Of a stretch of 64,000 nt of DNA, positions 27,496-36,634 are shown piece after piece. The stretch is from the NCBI GenBank assembly GCA_012270975.1, contig JAAXHH010000141.1:987958-1051957 (forward strand), read 5' to 3'. The notes under the pieces are model-generated. The model saw only the letters and a list, made by a program, of their open reading frames with translations. It was not told the origin of the DNA and made no database searches. Position 1 is the first letter of the stretch; every line of letters begins with the position of its first letter. Source of the stretch: Candidatus Latescibacterota bacterium (GTDB taxonomy: Bacteria; JAAXHH01). The position numbers and the translations under genes are program-made.

Positions 27496-27565
27496 GCGTT
27501 TCCCTTCTAAGGAATCTCTGATCACTGCGTGACGGACTCTGCCGTCGGCGATGACCGACCGGCAG

Positions 27566-28615
27566 TCAGCGCCCGTCGGTCGTCACTGCCTGCCTGTTGT
27601 CGATCAGGATTCGCTCCAGTGCCGATATGAAGGCCTGGTTCGCCTCCGGGAGCCCGACGCTGACCCGGATGCAGTGCGTCAGGCCGAAACGACTGCCCGA
27701 ACCCACGAGTATGCCCTGGTCGGCCATGTGCGCCGTAAGCTCGTCGGCGGGAACCGGTGTGCGGAACAGCACGAAGTTCCCTTCACTCGGCCAGTAGGCG
27801 AGCCCCAGCCGGTCGAAGGCGGCGTAAAACGTTTTCTTGCCCCGCTTCGCCAGCGCCACGGATTGCGCTACGTGGTCCTGATCTCCGATGGCCACGACGG
27901 CCGCCTCCATCTCGAGCGAACCCAGGTGAAAGGTCCTGCGAAGCCTTACCAGGCGTTCGATGATATCGGGACGGGATATGACTACGCCGACGCGAAGTCC
28001 GGCCAGACCGTAGACCTTCGAGAAAGAGTGCAATACGATCACGTTGCGTCCCGCCGCGACGTCTGCCAGCGAACCCGGGTAGTCCGGATGCGTCACGAAG
28101 TGGTGGTACACCTCGTCGGATACCAGGGTCACCCCGTCGGGCAGGTCCGTGTAGAGCTGTTCCATGTCGGCCCGCGTAACGATGGAACCCGTCGGATTGT
28201 TGGGATTGCCCAGGTAGACCACGCGTGTCCGGGCCGTCACCGCCTGCCTGACCGCGTCGATCCGGACGCTGAAATCCTCGTCGTCCAGGGGCACGTCGAC
28301 GACTTTCGCGCCCTGCCACTCGGCGGTCCGGGCGTACACGTGAAACGTGGGTCCGCAGACGATTACCTCGTCGCCCGGCTCCAGGAAAACCCGGGCGATG
28401 AGGTCCAGCGCCTCGGAACCGCTGTAGGTCGAGTACAGGTGGGCGGGCGTCACGCCCCTGCCGTAGAACGTCGCGAGGCGGTTTCTCAGCGCTTCATCGT
28501 CCCTGGGCGGGTAGAGGCTGAGTCCGGCCAGGTGAGCCTTGATCCGGTCCATCACCAACGGGGACGGACCGAGCGGGTTCTCGTTGTAATGCAGTCGGTA
28601 GGGCTTAACCGGCAT
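27566..28615 (-). CDS. Histidinol-phosphate-aminotransferase-like PLP enzyme
   Basis: 349 residues from ATG 28615. Class I/II aminotransferase: YRLHYNENPLGPSP, YSGSEALDLIARVFLEPGDEVIV, YLGNPNNPTGSIV, DEVYHHFV and the PLP-lysine in LHSFSKVYGLAGLRVGV, ending with the Arg in CIRVSVG that binds the substrate carboxylate. HisC-like proteins outside histidine operons often act on aromatic amino acids or other phosphates. A second, exported HisC-like enzyme lies upstream in the same run, so the cluster has two. Confidence 0.9.
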   Translation of the reverse strand: MPVKPYRLHYNENPLGPSPLVMDRIKAHLAGLSLYPPRDDEALRNRLATFYGRGVTPAHLYSTYSGSEALDLIARVFLEPGDEVIVCGPTFHVYARTAEWQGAKVVDVPLDDEDFSVRIDAVRQAVTARTRVVYLGNPNNPTGSIVTRADMEQLYTDLPDGVTLVSDEVYHHFVTHPDYPGSLADVAAGRNVIVLHSFSKVYGLAGLRVGVVISRPDIIERLVRLRRTFHLGSLEMEAAVVAIGDQDHVAQSVALAKRGKKTFYAAFDRLGLAYWPSEGNFVLFRTPVPADELTAHMADQGILVGSGSRFGLTHCIRVSVGLPEANQAFISALERILIDNRQAVTTDGR

Positions 28616-28740
28616 GATCGTCCCGGAATGTGAACTTTGTGTGCGAGGGGCCGTTTCGAACCGGCGGCCGACCCGGCGAACTGATGTCCAGACGAACAGA
28701 TGTCCCGGCGACCCGATGACCGGCACGCGGCCATGACCGG

Positions 28741-29616
28741 CTAGCCGATCAGCCCGTAGTCCGCCAGGATCCCGCGCAGCTTCTCGCGGTTCGGTTCCGA
28801 CAACGGGGCCAGGGGCAGCCGGACCTCGGGACTGATTTTACCCATCATGCCCAGGGCCGTCTTGACCGGCACGGGATTGATCTCCATGAACACGGCGTCG
28901 TTGAGCGTCATCATGTGGTAATGGAGTTCACGCGCCTCCAGCCACTTGCCCTCCTGGACCAGGTCGTACAGCCGCGCCACTTCCGCTGGCATCAGGTTGC
29001 CCGTGGCGCTTACGAATCCCGCCCCGCCGATGGCCAGAATGGGATAGCAGAGCAGTTCGATCCCCGAGTACACGAGGAAGTCCCGGCCCATGCGGTGGAG
29101 GAGCCGGTTGATGTGCTCGAAGTCCTTGTTCGACTCCTTGACGCCGATGAGATTGTCGTTGGCTTCCTTCAGCCGCGCCACGGTATCGATCTCGATGTTG
29201 ACGGCCGTGCGTCCGGGTATGTTGTACAGGATGACCGGCAGGTCCACGCATTTGGCAAGGGCGTCGAAATGGCGAAAGATCCCTTCCTGCCCCGGCCGGC
29301 TGTAATACGGCGCGATGAAGAGCAGGGCGTCGGCGCCGTTCGCCTGGGCGAAGCGGGAGAGCTCGACGGACTCCTCGTGGTTGGTGGATGCGCTGCCCGG
29401 TACGAAGGGCACCCTGCCGTCCACCGCCGCGGCTGCCGCGCGGATCACTTCCTTTCGCTCTTCGAGGGACAGCGAACCCGGTTCGCCCGTCGTCCCCTGC
29501 ACCGACACGCCATGGGACCCGCTCCGGATCTGCCACTCGACCAGGTCAGCCAGGCCGTCCAGGTCCAGCGATCCGTTCTTGAAAGGTGTAACCACTGGTA
29601 CGATCGACCCGCGCAT
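28741..29616 (-). CDS. Dihydrodipicolinate-synthase (DapA) family aldolase
   Basis: 291 residues, ATG preceded by GGAGG. A class I (Schiff-base) TIM-barrel lyase with GTTGEPGSLSLEER, Tyr131 in LYNIPGRT and the Schiff-base lysine Lys160 in LIGVKESN; NPVPVKTALGMMG at the C-terminus is characteristic of true DapA. It may be the lysine/peptidoglycan enzyme 4-hydroxy-tetrahydrodipicolinate synthase, condensing pyruvate with aspartate semialdehyde. The non-lysine neighbours leave room for another keto-acid lyase role. Confidence 0.9.
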   Translation of the reverse strand: MRGSIVPVVTPFKNGSLDLDGLADLVEWQIRSGSHGVSVQGTTGEPGSLSLEERKEVIRAAAAAVDGRVPFVPGSASTNHEESVELSRFAQANGADALLFIAPYYSRPGQEGIFRHFDALAKCVDLPVILYNIPGRTAVNIEIDTVARLKEANDNLIGVKESNKDFEHINRLLHRMGRDFLVYSGIELLCYPILAIGGAGFVSATGNLMPAEVARLYDLVQEGKWLEARELHYHMMTLNDAVFMEINPVPVKTALGMMGKISPEVRLPLAPLSEPNREKLRGILADYGLIG

Positions 29617-29649
29617 TCATCCTCCTTTATCCACCGTCCGCGGCGCGTT

Positions 29650-30318
29650 TCAAATAAACGTAGCGATGTCTTCGAGCGGTTTCTTCGTGATTACCGGCAC
29701 TTTCGCGTCCTCCGCCGGGTAGCCGACGACCAGGAGCAGGAAGGGCCGTTCGTTGGCCGGCCTGCCCAGCAGGCGGTTCAGGAAATTCATCGGACTCGGC
29801 GTGTGGGTGAGCGACGCCAGGCCGGCCTGGTGCACCGCCGCGATCAGCATGCCCGTGGCGATACCCACCGATTCCAGGGCGTAGTAGTGCTTGACGCTCC
29901 GGCCGTCGGGCAGCACGCCGTGGCGCTGCACGAAGATCGCGATCAGCCACGGCGCCGTTTCCAGGAAGGGCTTGTGTTCGTCGGTACCCAGCGGGGCCAG
30001 GGCGTCGAGCCACTCCTGCGGCGCTTTCTCGCGGTAGAACTGCTGTTCCTCCTGCTCGGCGGCAACGCGGATCTTCGCCTTGATCTCCGGGTCGGACACC
30101 GCGGCGAAATGCCACGGCTGCATATTCGCGCCGCTCGGTGCCGTACCGGCCGCCAGCAGGCAGTGATCGATGACCTGCTTCGGCACGGGCCGGTCCGAGA
30201 AATCGCGGACCGTTCTCCGCCTGCGAAGCTCCCGGTAGAACGCTTCGGCCCGCTGCTTCATCTCTTCGGGCGGATACTCCCGGTAGGTCGACAGGGATTG
30301 AAAAACGGGATCTTTCAC
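29650..30318 (-). CDS. Nitroreductase-family flavoprotein resembling iodotyrosine deiodinase
   Basis: 222 residues from GTG 30318 (AAGGGG upstream). FMN-binding [59 protein letters not shown] and [19 protein letters not shown] follow the pattern of iodotyrosine deiodinase and its bacterial relatives rather than typical nitroreductases. The insertion [20 protein letters not shown] corresponds to the active-site lid region in that subfamily. It would reductively dehalogenate halotyrosines or reduce another aromatic. Its operon contains two aminotransferases and a DapA-like lyase, consistent with amino-acid processing. Confidence 0.85.
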   Translation of the reverse strand: MKDPVFQSLSTYREYPPEEMKQRAEAFYRELRRRRTVRDFSDRPVPKQVIDHCLLAAGTAPSGANMQPWHFAAVSDPEIKAKIRVAAEQEEQQFYREKAPQEWLDALAPLGTDEHKPFLETAPWLIAIFVQRHGVLPDGRSVKHYYALESVGIATGMLIAAVHQAGLASLTHTPSPMNFLNRLLGRPANERPFLLLVVGYPAEDAKVPVITKKPLEDIATFI

Positions 30319-30339
30319 GCCAGTACCCCTTTGCGCGCT

Positions 30340-31746
30340 CTAGCGGGTTTCATCGGAATCCCCGCCACCGGCCGGCGAGTCCAGGTCATCAGCGTCATCG
30401 CCTCCGGCCGGCGAGTCCAGGTCATCAGCGTCATCTCCTCCGGCCGGCGAGTCCGGTCCATCGAGAAACCCCGACGTCCCCAGGAATTGCCGGACCTTCT
30501 CCGCGTAGACCTCCCGGTCCATTTCCCAGATGTCGCCGTGGGTCGCGCCTTCGGCCACGTAGATCTCCTTGCCGGCACCGGGAATCTGCGCGAACAGCCG
30601 CTCGTTGTTCGCCAGCGGCATACGCCGGTCCGCCGTGCCGCCCACCAGGAGAACGGACGTGTCGTCCAGTCCGGACACCGCGCGGCCGATGTCCAGGTCA
30701 TCGATCCTGATGCCCACGCGGAGTTCCGTAATCGTACTCGTCAGAAACCCGAAGGGCACCGTGGGCAGGCCGAACATCCGGCTCAGGTCGCTGCGCAGCG
30801 TTTCGGAGGCGGCGTAGAAGCTGCTTTCGGCGATGACGGCGTCGATCCCGGTCTCTTCCGCCGCCGTGAGCAACGCGGTGGCCGCACCCATGGAAACGCC
30901 CCACAGGATGACCGGACCCTCCTCGCCCCGTTCGTCGACCGCGTATCGCAAGGCCGCCTGCACGTCGCGCCATTCGTAGTAGCCGAAGGTGGTCAAGTCG
31001 CCTTCACTGTCCCCGTGGCGGCGGAAATCCAACAGGAGCCCGTTGAACCCGTTTGCATGCAGGAAGGCGGCCTGGTCGAGCATCTGGCCCCTGTGATTGG
31101 TGTGGCCATGGCAGTAGATGACCGTGCCCCGAGCGGCGTCGTTCGGGATGTACCAGGCGGCCAGGTTCAGGCCGTCGGACGAAGTCAGCGTTACATCCTC
31201 GTAGGCCATCCCGTAGTCCGCGGGCGTGTTCTGCGCCTTGCGGCGAGATCCCACGCCGCCGGTGTACAGGGTCGAAATGAGGTAGGGCAGACCGATGAAG
31301 ACGAGCAGAAGAATGACCACGACGCCCATGGCAGCGCCTCGATACGAGACCTGTCTCCGGCGCATGGCCAGGGCCAGAACCGGCCAGATCAGGGTACCCG
31401 CGATGAAGGTGACGACCGGCCACAGCACGGCATGGGGAATGACCAGGCCGAAGAGGACGCTGCGTCCCCAGGTGAAATACTCGCCCTCGAGCCCCGCCGT
31501 CTTGCCCAGGACGGACAGAAGTATGATCAGCAGGCGGACGCCCGCCGTATAGAGCAGTGCCGCGGATAGAAACCCACCGTATCCCCTGCCCGCGCGGAGA
31601 CAGATGACCGAGAGCCAGGCGGCGGCGGCCGGAATGGTCCAGTTGATATTGAAAGGGCCGCCCGCCACGAGGTTCGTGACGTCCAGCAGGAACCACAGGA
31701 CGACCAGGCCCCAGGTAACGAACAGGGGCAGGCGGATTAGCGACAT
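30340..31746 (-). CDS. Membrane-anchored alpha/beta hydrolase with acidic C-terminal repeat
   Basis: 468 residues. Four or five hydrophobic helices (residues about 5-160) precede an alpha/beta-hydrolase domain with oxyanion HGHTNHRG (about 214-219), nucleophile Ser285 in WGVSMGAA, acid Asp373 in GTADRRMP and His403 in ATHGD. The domain is like BAAT/YqkD-type serine hydrolases at the membrane surface. The last 40 residues are three copies of a 12-residue acidic repeat (DSPAGGDDADDL), from a 36-bp DNA repeat. The start lies 16 bp after the exported aminotransferase gene. Confidence 0.87.
   Translation of the reverse strand: MSLIRLPLFVTWGLVVLWFLLDVTNLVAGGPFNINWTIPAAAAWLSVICLRAGRGYGGFLSAALLYTAGVRLLIILLSVLGKTAGLEGEYFTWGRSVLFGLVIPHAVLWPVVTFIAGTLIWPVLALAMRRRQVSYRGAAMGVVVILLLVFIGLPYLISTLYTGGVGSRRKAQNTPADYGMAYEDVTLTSSDGLNLAAWYIPNDAARGTVIYCHGHTNHRGQMLDQAAFLHANGFNGLLLDFRRHGDSEGDLTTFGYYEWRDVQAALRYAVDERGEEGPVILWGVSMGAATALLTAAEETGIDAVIAESSFYAASETLRSDLSRMFGLPTVPFGFLTSTITELRVGIRIDDLDIGRAVSGLDDTSVLLVGGTADRRMPLANNERLFAQIPGAGKEIYVAEGATHGDIWEMDREVYAEKVRQFLGTSGFLDGPDSPAGGDDADDLDSPAGGDDADDLDSPAGGGDSDETR
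30370..30457. repeat. 36-bp tandem repeat, about 2.4 copies
   Basis: The unit beginning GGCCGGCGAGTCCAGGTCAT starts at 30370, 30406 and 30442. It lies at the 3' end of the hydrolase gene and is in frame. Confidence 0.93.
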
Positions 31747-31762
31747 TGGCGGCCCCGTGCTG

Positions 31763-33022
31763 CTAGCTGGTCTTGCCCAGCGCTTCTTTCAGCACGTTGA
31801 GGAAGACTTCCGTTTCCCGCTCGTCGCCGGAGGATACGCGGATCCACGTGGGCATCTGCTGCCTGCGCCGGTTCGTCACCATGACGCCTTTGCGGAACAT
31901 CTCCCGCATGATGTTCATCGACGGCTTGCCCAGGTCGACCATCATGAAATTGCTTTCGGACGGGATGTATTCCAGTCCCGTCTTCGTAAACTCGTCTTCC
32001 AGCCGGTCCCGGAAATGCTGAACGACCGCCCGGGAACGGTTGTAGTGGTTCCGGTCCTTCAGCGACGCCTCGCCCGCGGCGTAGGCCAGGGCGTTGGCGC
32101 GGCCCGTGCTGTAGAACCGAAGCTTCTCCTGGACGGCCTGGCTGCATATCCCGTAACCGAGGCGCATGCCCGGCATGCCGAAGACCTTGGAAAAGGTGCG
32201 CGTGACGATCACGTTGTCGTACCGGGTAGCCAACGACGCCGCGGTCCTGTATGCGGGATCCTTGACGAAATGAATGTATGCCTCGTCGATGACCACGAGC
32301 ACGTTCGACGGCACGGCGGCAACGAACTTCTCGGTCTCTTCAAAAGAAAGCAGCGTGCCGGTCGGGTTGTTCGGATTGGTGATGACTACCACGGACGTCT
32401 TCGGCGTGATCGCCGCGAGCATGGCGTCCAGATCGTGCTTGTAGTCCTTCATGGGTGTGCGGATGATGTTTACGTCGAGACCGGCTTCCTGGTAATTCTC
32501 GGCATCACCGGAAACGTCGCCATAACCCATGTCGGCCTCGATGACCTCGGTGCCTCCCTTGCTCAGATAGGCCAGCGCGATCTGGGAAAGGAGCGCTCCG
32601 GATCCCGCCGTGATGAAGAAGGGCGTCTGTCGCCTGAAGCGGAATCCGCCCCCGCCCATGCCGCGCATGCCGGGCGGCAACTCGCGAGGGGGCGGCAATT
32701 CGATGCCGTCGAATTCGGCCAGCGCGCCGAAGATGTCGCCGCCGCCGAAGGAATAACGGTTGATCTTGAACATGTTCTCGGCGATGGCCTGCAGCGCCCG
32801 GGGGGACGGTCCGATGGGGTTCTCGTTCAGCGCCATGCGGACGAGACCCGGCTCGACGCCGATCCCGTGTATGTCCTTGGCCGTAAGGCCGCCCGATGTC
32901 ATGGTCTGGGCCAAGGCAAGACGATCGGCCAGCGTCAGCGCGGCGCCGGTCGCCAGTGCGCCCGTGAGAAACCGGCGGCGGGACAGGCCGGAATCGACCG
33001 TCTCTTTTATACTGTTCAACAT
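31763..33022 (-). CDS. Tat-exported HisC-like aminotransferase
   Basis: 419 residues from ATG 33022 (GGGAGACC upstream). A clear Tat signal SRRRFLTGALATGAALTLAD precedes a class I/II PLP domain: MALNENPIGPSPRAL, ITAGSGALLSQIALAYLSKGG, VITNPNNPTGTLLS, VIDEAYIHFV and the PLP-lysine in TRTFSKVFGMPGMRLGYG. A Gly/Arg-rich insertion (GMRGMGGGGFRFRR, about 135-150) interrupts the domain near its N-terminal third. Tat transport would let it fold and bind PLP before export. The reaction in the periplasm is unknown. Its promoter at 33126-33154 may drive the whole 22-33 kb run. Confidence 0.9.
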   Translation of the reverse strand: MLNSIKETVDSGLSRRRFLTGALATGAALTLADRLALAQTMTSGGLTAKDIHGIGVEPGLVRMALNENPIGPSPRALQAIAENMFKINRYSFGGGDIFGALAEFDGIELPPPRELPPGMRGMGGGGFRFRRQTPFFITAGSGALLSQIALAYLSKGGTEVIEADMGYGDVSGDAENYQEAGLDVNIIRTPMKDYKHDLDAMLAAITPKTSVVVITNPNNPTGTLLSFEETEKFVAAVPSNVLVVIDEAYIHFVKDPAYRTAASLATRYDNVIVTRTFSKVFGMPGMRLGYGICSQAVQEKLRFYSTGRANALAYAAGEASLKDRNHYNRSRAVVQHFRDRLEDEFTKTGLEYIPSESNFMMVDLGKPSMNIMREMFRKGVMVTNRRRQQMPTWIRVSSGDERETEVFLNVLKEALGKTS

Positions 33023-33125
33023 GAATGGTCTCCCTGTGTGAATGGACGCGGCCGCAAAGTAGCGGCGGCGTTCGAATTCGTCCCACCCGCGTTCCCGTGG
33101 ATGACCCGATTCGATAACGATGTCG

Positions 33126-33154
33126 AATATACCCGGGCAGGGGTGTCCTGACAA
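33126..33154 (-). promoter_or_regulatory. Promoter of the minus-strand 22-33 kb gene run
   Basis: TTGTCA (33154-33149), 17-nt spacer, TATATT (33131-33126); leader of about 97 nt before ATG 33022. It is the only good promoter I found at the head of the run. Confidence 0.65.
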
Positions 33155-33304
33155 CCCTTAAAGTCACGGAACACGGATACTGTACCGGACAGATTCGTGT
33201 ATACAATCTGGATACATCCAAACAGCCTGCTTCATTCTAACATTATCCCGCGATTACGCCATATGCCATTCTCTGGGACGCCTTTCGAGCAGGTTCAATA
33301 TTTC

Positions 33305-33333
33305 TTGACACCTAACCACCCCGCCCATACTAT
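33305..33333 (+). promoter_or_regulatory. Promoter of the porin gene
   Basis: TTGACA (33305-33310), exactly 17 nt, TACTAT (33328-33333). The 5' leader to ATG 33445 would be about 105 nt, long enough to carry regulation. Confidence 0.7.
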
Positions 33334-33444
33334 CCCTTGTTCAAGACCTGCCAAAGTCAACTGGATCGTTTACCGGCGTATTCCGGCGAATCCGGCTCAC
33401 TGCACGAAGCCAGGGGAAACCGATACACTGGAGGGAATGACCCC

Positions 33445-34587
33445 ATGGGGACCAGATTCTTCCTTTTGTGCGCCTGTACGATTGGACTGCTAACGAACAT
33501 TGCCCCCGTGGCGGGACAGGAAGACGACGACCGCTTTTCCTGGAACGGCATGATCAGGACCAGGCTCCAGGGCGATTATCAGGATGGGAGCCGGGCGGTG
33601 AATCGCTTCATGTACGGAGCCTTCCTGAACGCTACGTTACGTGTATCGGACCAGATCGACGTGACCGGCAAGGTCATGACGGGCAATCCCAAAGCTATCG
33701 TCGTTGCCGACTGGATGAGTTACGGTGACCTGTTTGTACGCGAGAACCCCCATATTTCCTGGATGTACGCGCGCATCAGGCTCAATCCCTCGCTCACCCT
33801 GACCGCGGGCAAGTTCCCCCTGCCCTTCTTCCGTCCGACCCAGGTGGTGCTGGACAGCGATCTCTCGCCGGAGGGACTGGCTCAGCAGATCACCGCGAAA
33901 AGCGATGACGGCTCCGCCACCTTCGGCCTGAACCTGGGCCAGTTCATGATCAACCAGTTGGCCTCGCCGGTAAAGGACCTCGACCGTACCTATTTCCTGG
34001 GGGGACAGGCCATGGTCCGTTTCACCCAGCCCGGCAAGTCCCAGACCCTGGCCGTGGCCTACTATACCGTGGCTGGCGCGGATTCCCTCTTCGCCGCGCA
34101 GAACCTGAGATCCCCCGCGCTGATCGTTGCGGCGAATTCCAACCGGGCCAACGCGAACCGTACCGGATACCTGTCCGAATACAGGATGATCAACTTCAGC
34201 GGGCAGTACACCCAGACCGTGAACGGACGACCGCTGGCGCTCAACGCCGACTACGTCTTCAATATGGGCGCCGACGACATGCGGCACGGTATCACGGGTT
34301 CGCTGATGTACGGCAGTACGGGAAAGGTCGGCGATACCCGGGCCGGATTCCAGGCTTTCCTCATGCAGCAGGACGCCACGCTTGCACCCTTCAGCAACAT
34401 CGACTACACCCAGACCAATACGAAAGGCGCCGGCGTCATTTTCGGCCATCATCTGATCGAGAAGCTGACGGTCGATATCCACCTGTACACCCGCAAGTAC
34501 GATTCCCCCGAAACACTCGTCTCCCCCGCGACCAACAACGCATGGCGAACGCGCCTTCGCGTCATGTTCATGCTCCGGTTGAATTGA
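33445..34587 (+). CDS. Putative outer-membrane porin
   Basis: 380 residues from ATG 33445 with GGAGGG upstream; the frame is open farther upstream but without a signal peptide. The signal peptide (TRFFLLCACTIGLLTNIAPVAGQ) is followed by alternating-residue beta strands typical of a 16-strand barrel: FSWNGMIRTRLQGDYQDG, VTGKVMTGNP, ISWMYARIRLNPSLTLTAGKFPLPFF, and a C-terminal WRTRLRVMFMLRLN. It ends without the usual terminal Phe (here Leu-Asn). It matches the uncharacterised putative-porin class. Its substrate is unknown. Confidence 0.8.
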   Translation: MGTRFFLLCACTIGLLTNIAPVAGQEDDDRFSWNGMIRTRLQGDYQDGSRAVNRFMYGAFLNATLRVSDQIDVTGKVMTGNPKAIVVADWMSYGDLFVRENPHISWMYARIRLNPSLTLTAGKFPLPFFRPTQVVLDSDLSPEGLAQQITAKSDDGSATFGLNLGQFMINQLASPVKDLDRTYFLGGQAMVRFTQPGKSQTLAVAYYTVAGADSLFAAQNLRSPALIVAANSNRANANRTGYLSEYRMINFSGQYTQTVNGRPLALNADYVFNMGADDMRHGITGSLMYGSTGKVGDTRAGFQAFLMQQDATLAPFSNIDYTQTNTKGAGVIFGHHLIEKLTVDIHLYTRKYDSPETLVSPATNNAWRTRLRVMFMLRLN

Positions 34588-34614
34588 CGGCCTGATCCGG
34601 GATCGGTCCACGGC

Positions 34615-35433
34615 ATGCGTCTCCGCCACATTCTACTTCCGCTGCTCGTTCTGGTTTTAACGGCCAGCACGGCCGGAACGGAAGGCCAGCCCCGCCTCAA
34701 ACTGGCGACGACCACCAGTACCTACGATTCGGGCCTGCTCGACATCCTCCTGCCGCCCTTTGAACAGAAACGGGACGGCGGGATCCGGGTGGACGTCATC
34801 GCCGTCGGGACGGGCAAGGCCCTGAAGCTGGCCGAAAACGGCGACGTGGACGCGGTCCTCGTACACGCGCCGGAATTGGAAGAAGACTTCGTGGCCGCCG
34901 GGTTCGGGGTCGACCGCCGCGGCGTGATGTACAACGATTTCGTCGTCGTCGGACCGTCTGCCGACCAGGCCGGGATCGGCGGAACGGACCGGGTCGCCGA
35001 CGCCTTTGCCACGATCGCGCGCAAGAAAGCGTTGTTCTTCTCGCGGGGCGACCTGTCCGGTACCCACCTTAAGGAACGGGCGATCTGGGACCTTTCCGGG
35101 ATTGATCCTTCGGGGAACTGGTACGTGGAAGTGGGCCAGGGCATGGCGGCCACGCTACGAATGGCGGACGAGAAACGGGGATACGTGCTGATCGACCGGG
35201 GTACCTACCTGGCCTTGAGGGAAACGGTAAACCTGCGGGTCCTGGTGGAGTACGATCCCCCGCTGCACAATCCCTACAGCATCATCGCGGTAAACCCTAC
35301 GCGCTGGCCGCACGTGAAGTACGGGCACGCGCGCGCGCTCATCGACTACGTGACCTCGCCGGAGGCCCAGGCCATCATCGGCGGATACCGGAAACACGGA
35401 CAGCAGTTGTTCACCCCGTCCGCGGCGGACTGA
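34615..35433 (+). CDS. tupA: Tungstate/molybdate-type ABC transporter substrate-binding protein (TupA-like)
   Basis: 272 residues with a signal peptide (LLPLLVLVLTASTAGTEG). The TupA signature is clear: LATTTSTYDSGLLDILLPPFEQ, VGTGKALKLAENGDVDAVLVHAP, FFSRGDLSGTHLKE, GQGMAATLRMADEKRGYVLIDRGTYLA and NPYSIIAVNPTRWPHVKY. It would bind tungstate in the periplasm. No permease or ATPase gene is adjacent. It follows the porin by 27 bp and may share its promoter, so the two could cooperate in anion uptake. Confidence 0.88.
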   Translation: MRLRHILLPLLVLVLTASTAGTEGQPRLKLATTTSTYDSGLLDILLPPFEQKRDGGIRVDVIAVGTGKALKLAENGDVDAVLVHAPELEEDFVAAGFGVDRRGVMYNDFVVVGPSADQAGIGGTDRVADAFATIARKKALFFSRGDLSGTHLKERAIWDLSGIDPSGNWYVEVGQGMAATLRMADEKRGYVLIDRGTYLALRETVNLRVLVEYDPPLHNPYSIIAVNPTRWPHVKYGHARALIDYVTSPEAQAIIGGYRKHGQQLFTPSAAD

Positions 35434-35464
35434 GCGCGGGAAACGGACCGAGCGCGGGAAACGG
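35432..35464. repeat. 18-bp tandem repeat, about 1.8 copies
   Basis: GAGCGCGGGAAACGGACC at 35432-35449 repeats from 35450. It begins in the stop codon of the TupA-like gene and extends into the spacer before the next gene. Confidence 0.85.
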
Positions 35465-35518
35465 GACGGGCCGCTGGATAAGTGCGAAGCTCCGGCGCTA
35501 CGCAGAGGAGGAAATGAC

Positions 35519-36541
35519 TTGATACGCATCGGCATCCTGGGCATCGGGTTCATGGGGACGACCCACTTCATGGCGATCAAGAACCTGGCCAACGCGGAGG
35601 TGGGGGCCATATGCACGCGGGACGAGCGGAAGCTGAGCGGCGACTGGCGGCATATCCAGGGCAACTTCGGGGGAGGCGGGGGCGTGCAGGACCTGACCGG
35701 CATCCGTACCTGTACCGAAATTGACGAGGTACTGGGCGACCCGGATATCGACCTGGTCGACGTGTGCCTGCCCACGGCCCTGCATCACGACGTCGTCCTG
35801 CGCGCGCTGGACACCGGCAAGCACGTGATCGTCGAGAAACCCATCGCCCTGCGCCTCGACGAGGCGGACCGCATGATCCGCAAGGCCGGGGAGGCCGGCC
35901 GGACGTTGATGGTCGCCCACGTGCTGAAGTTCTTCCCGGAATTCGCCTTCCTGGCGCAGGCCATAGACGACGGACGCTACGGGCGCCTCCTGGGACTGCA
36001 CCTCAAGCGGGTCATCTCCAAGCCCCTCTGGGGCGAAGGCAACTGGTTCGATGACTACGAACGCACCGGCGCGGCGGGCATCGACCTGCACATACACGAC
36101 ACCGACTATTTGCGCTATCTCTTCGGCATGCCGGACAGCGTACACGCCGACGGCATGACCAGCCCGAACGGCTACGTGCTCTACCTGAACACGCAATACG
36201 GTTATGAAAACCGGGACATTACCGTCTCGTCCCAGTGCGGAGCGATCAGTTCGGCCGCCTTCGAACACGGCTACGACGCCTATTTCGAGGAAGGCACGCT
36301 CTGGTACAACGTGCTTTCGGACCGGCCGGTCACGCTCTACACCCCCGACGGCGGCAGATCCGAGCCCGAAATCGATTTTCCCGAAGCCTTCGAAGCCCAG
36401 CTGGGATACGCCGTCACGGCCCTGGAGACGGGAACCGAACCCACCCTGGTATCGGCTTCGGCGGCCCGCGACGCCCTGCGAATATGTCACGGCGAAGCCG
36501 AATCGGTGAAGTCGGGGGAGACCGTGCGGTTCGTGGGCTGA
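35519..36541 (+). CDS. Gfo/Idh/MocA family oxidoreductase
   Basis: 340 residues from TTG 35519; GAGGAGGA sits at ideal spacing. Rossmann motif IGILGIGFMGTTHFMA, DVCLPTALHHDVVLRALDTGKHVIVEKPIALRLDEA (EKP motif) and the C-terminal GAAGIDLHIHDTDYLRYLFG with the catalytic-site His typical of the family. Probably oxidises a sugar or cyclitol, with NAD(P). Unlike the homologue at 7001 its nucleotide loop is canonical. It precedes the ceramidase-like gene by 93 bp. Confidence 0.93.
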   Translation: MIRIGILGIGFMGTTHFMAIKNLANAEVGAICTRDERKLSGDWRHIQGNFGGGGGVQDLTGIRTCTEIDEVLGDPDIDLVDVCLPTALHHDVVLRALDTGKHVIVEKPIALRLDEADRMIRKAGEAGRTLMVAHVLKFFPEFAFLAQAIDDGRYGRLLGLHLKRVISKPLWGEGNWFDDYERTGAAGIDLHIHDTDYLRYLFGMPDSVHADGMTSPNGYVLYLNTQYGYENRDITVSSQCGAISSAAFEHGYDAYFEEGTLWYNVLSDRPVTLYTPDGGRSEPEIDFPEAFEAQLGYAVTALETGTEPTLVSASAARDALRICHGEAESVKSGETVRFVG

Positions 36542-36634
36542 ACTGACTCGGTCCGGGCTGAGAGATTCGTCGTCCAACGACAGACGCAACTATCTACCCC
36601 GTGCCTTCCGGTACGAGACTGACCGAATTCGACC

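Larger units (their letters stand above)
33023..33444. other. Divergent intergenic region between the Tat aminotransferase and the porin
   Basis: About 420 bp. It holds two divergent promoters 150 bp apart (33126-33154 minus, 33305-33333 plus) and no convincing gene. AT content is higher than in the flanking genes. Confidence 0.7.

Noticed and set aside
28741..29616. Naming the gene dapA
   Set aside because: The signature fits, but the neighbours are not lysine genes and keto-acid lyases share these motifs, so no symbol is given.
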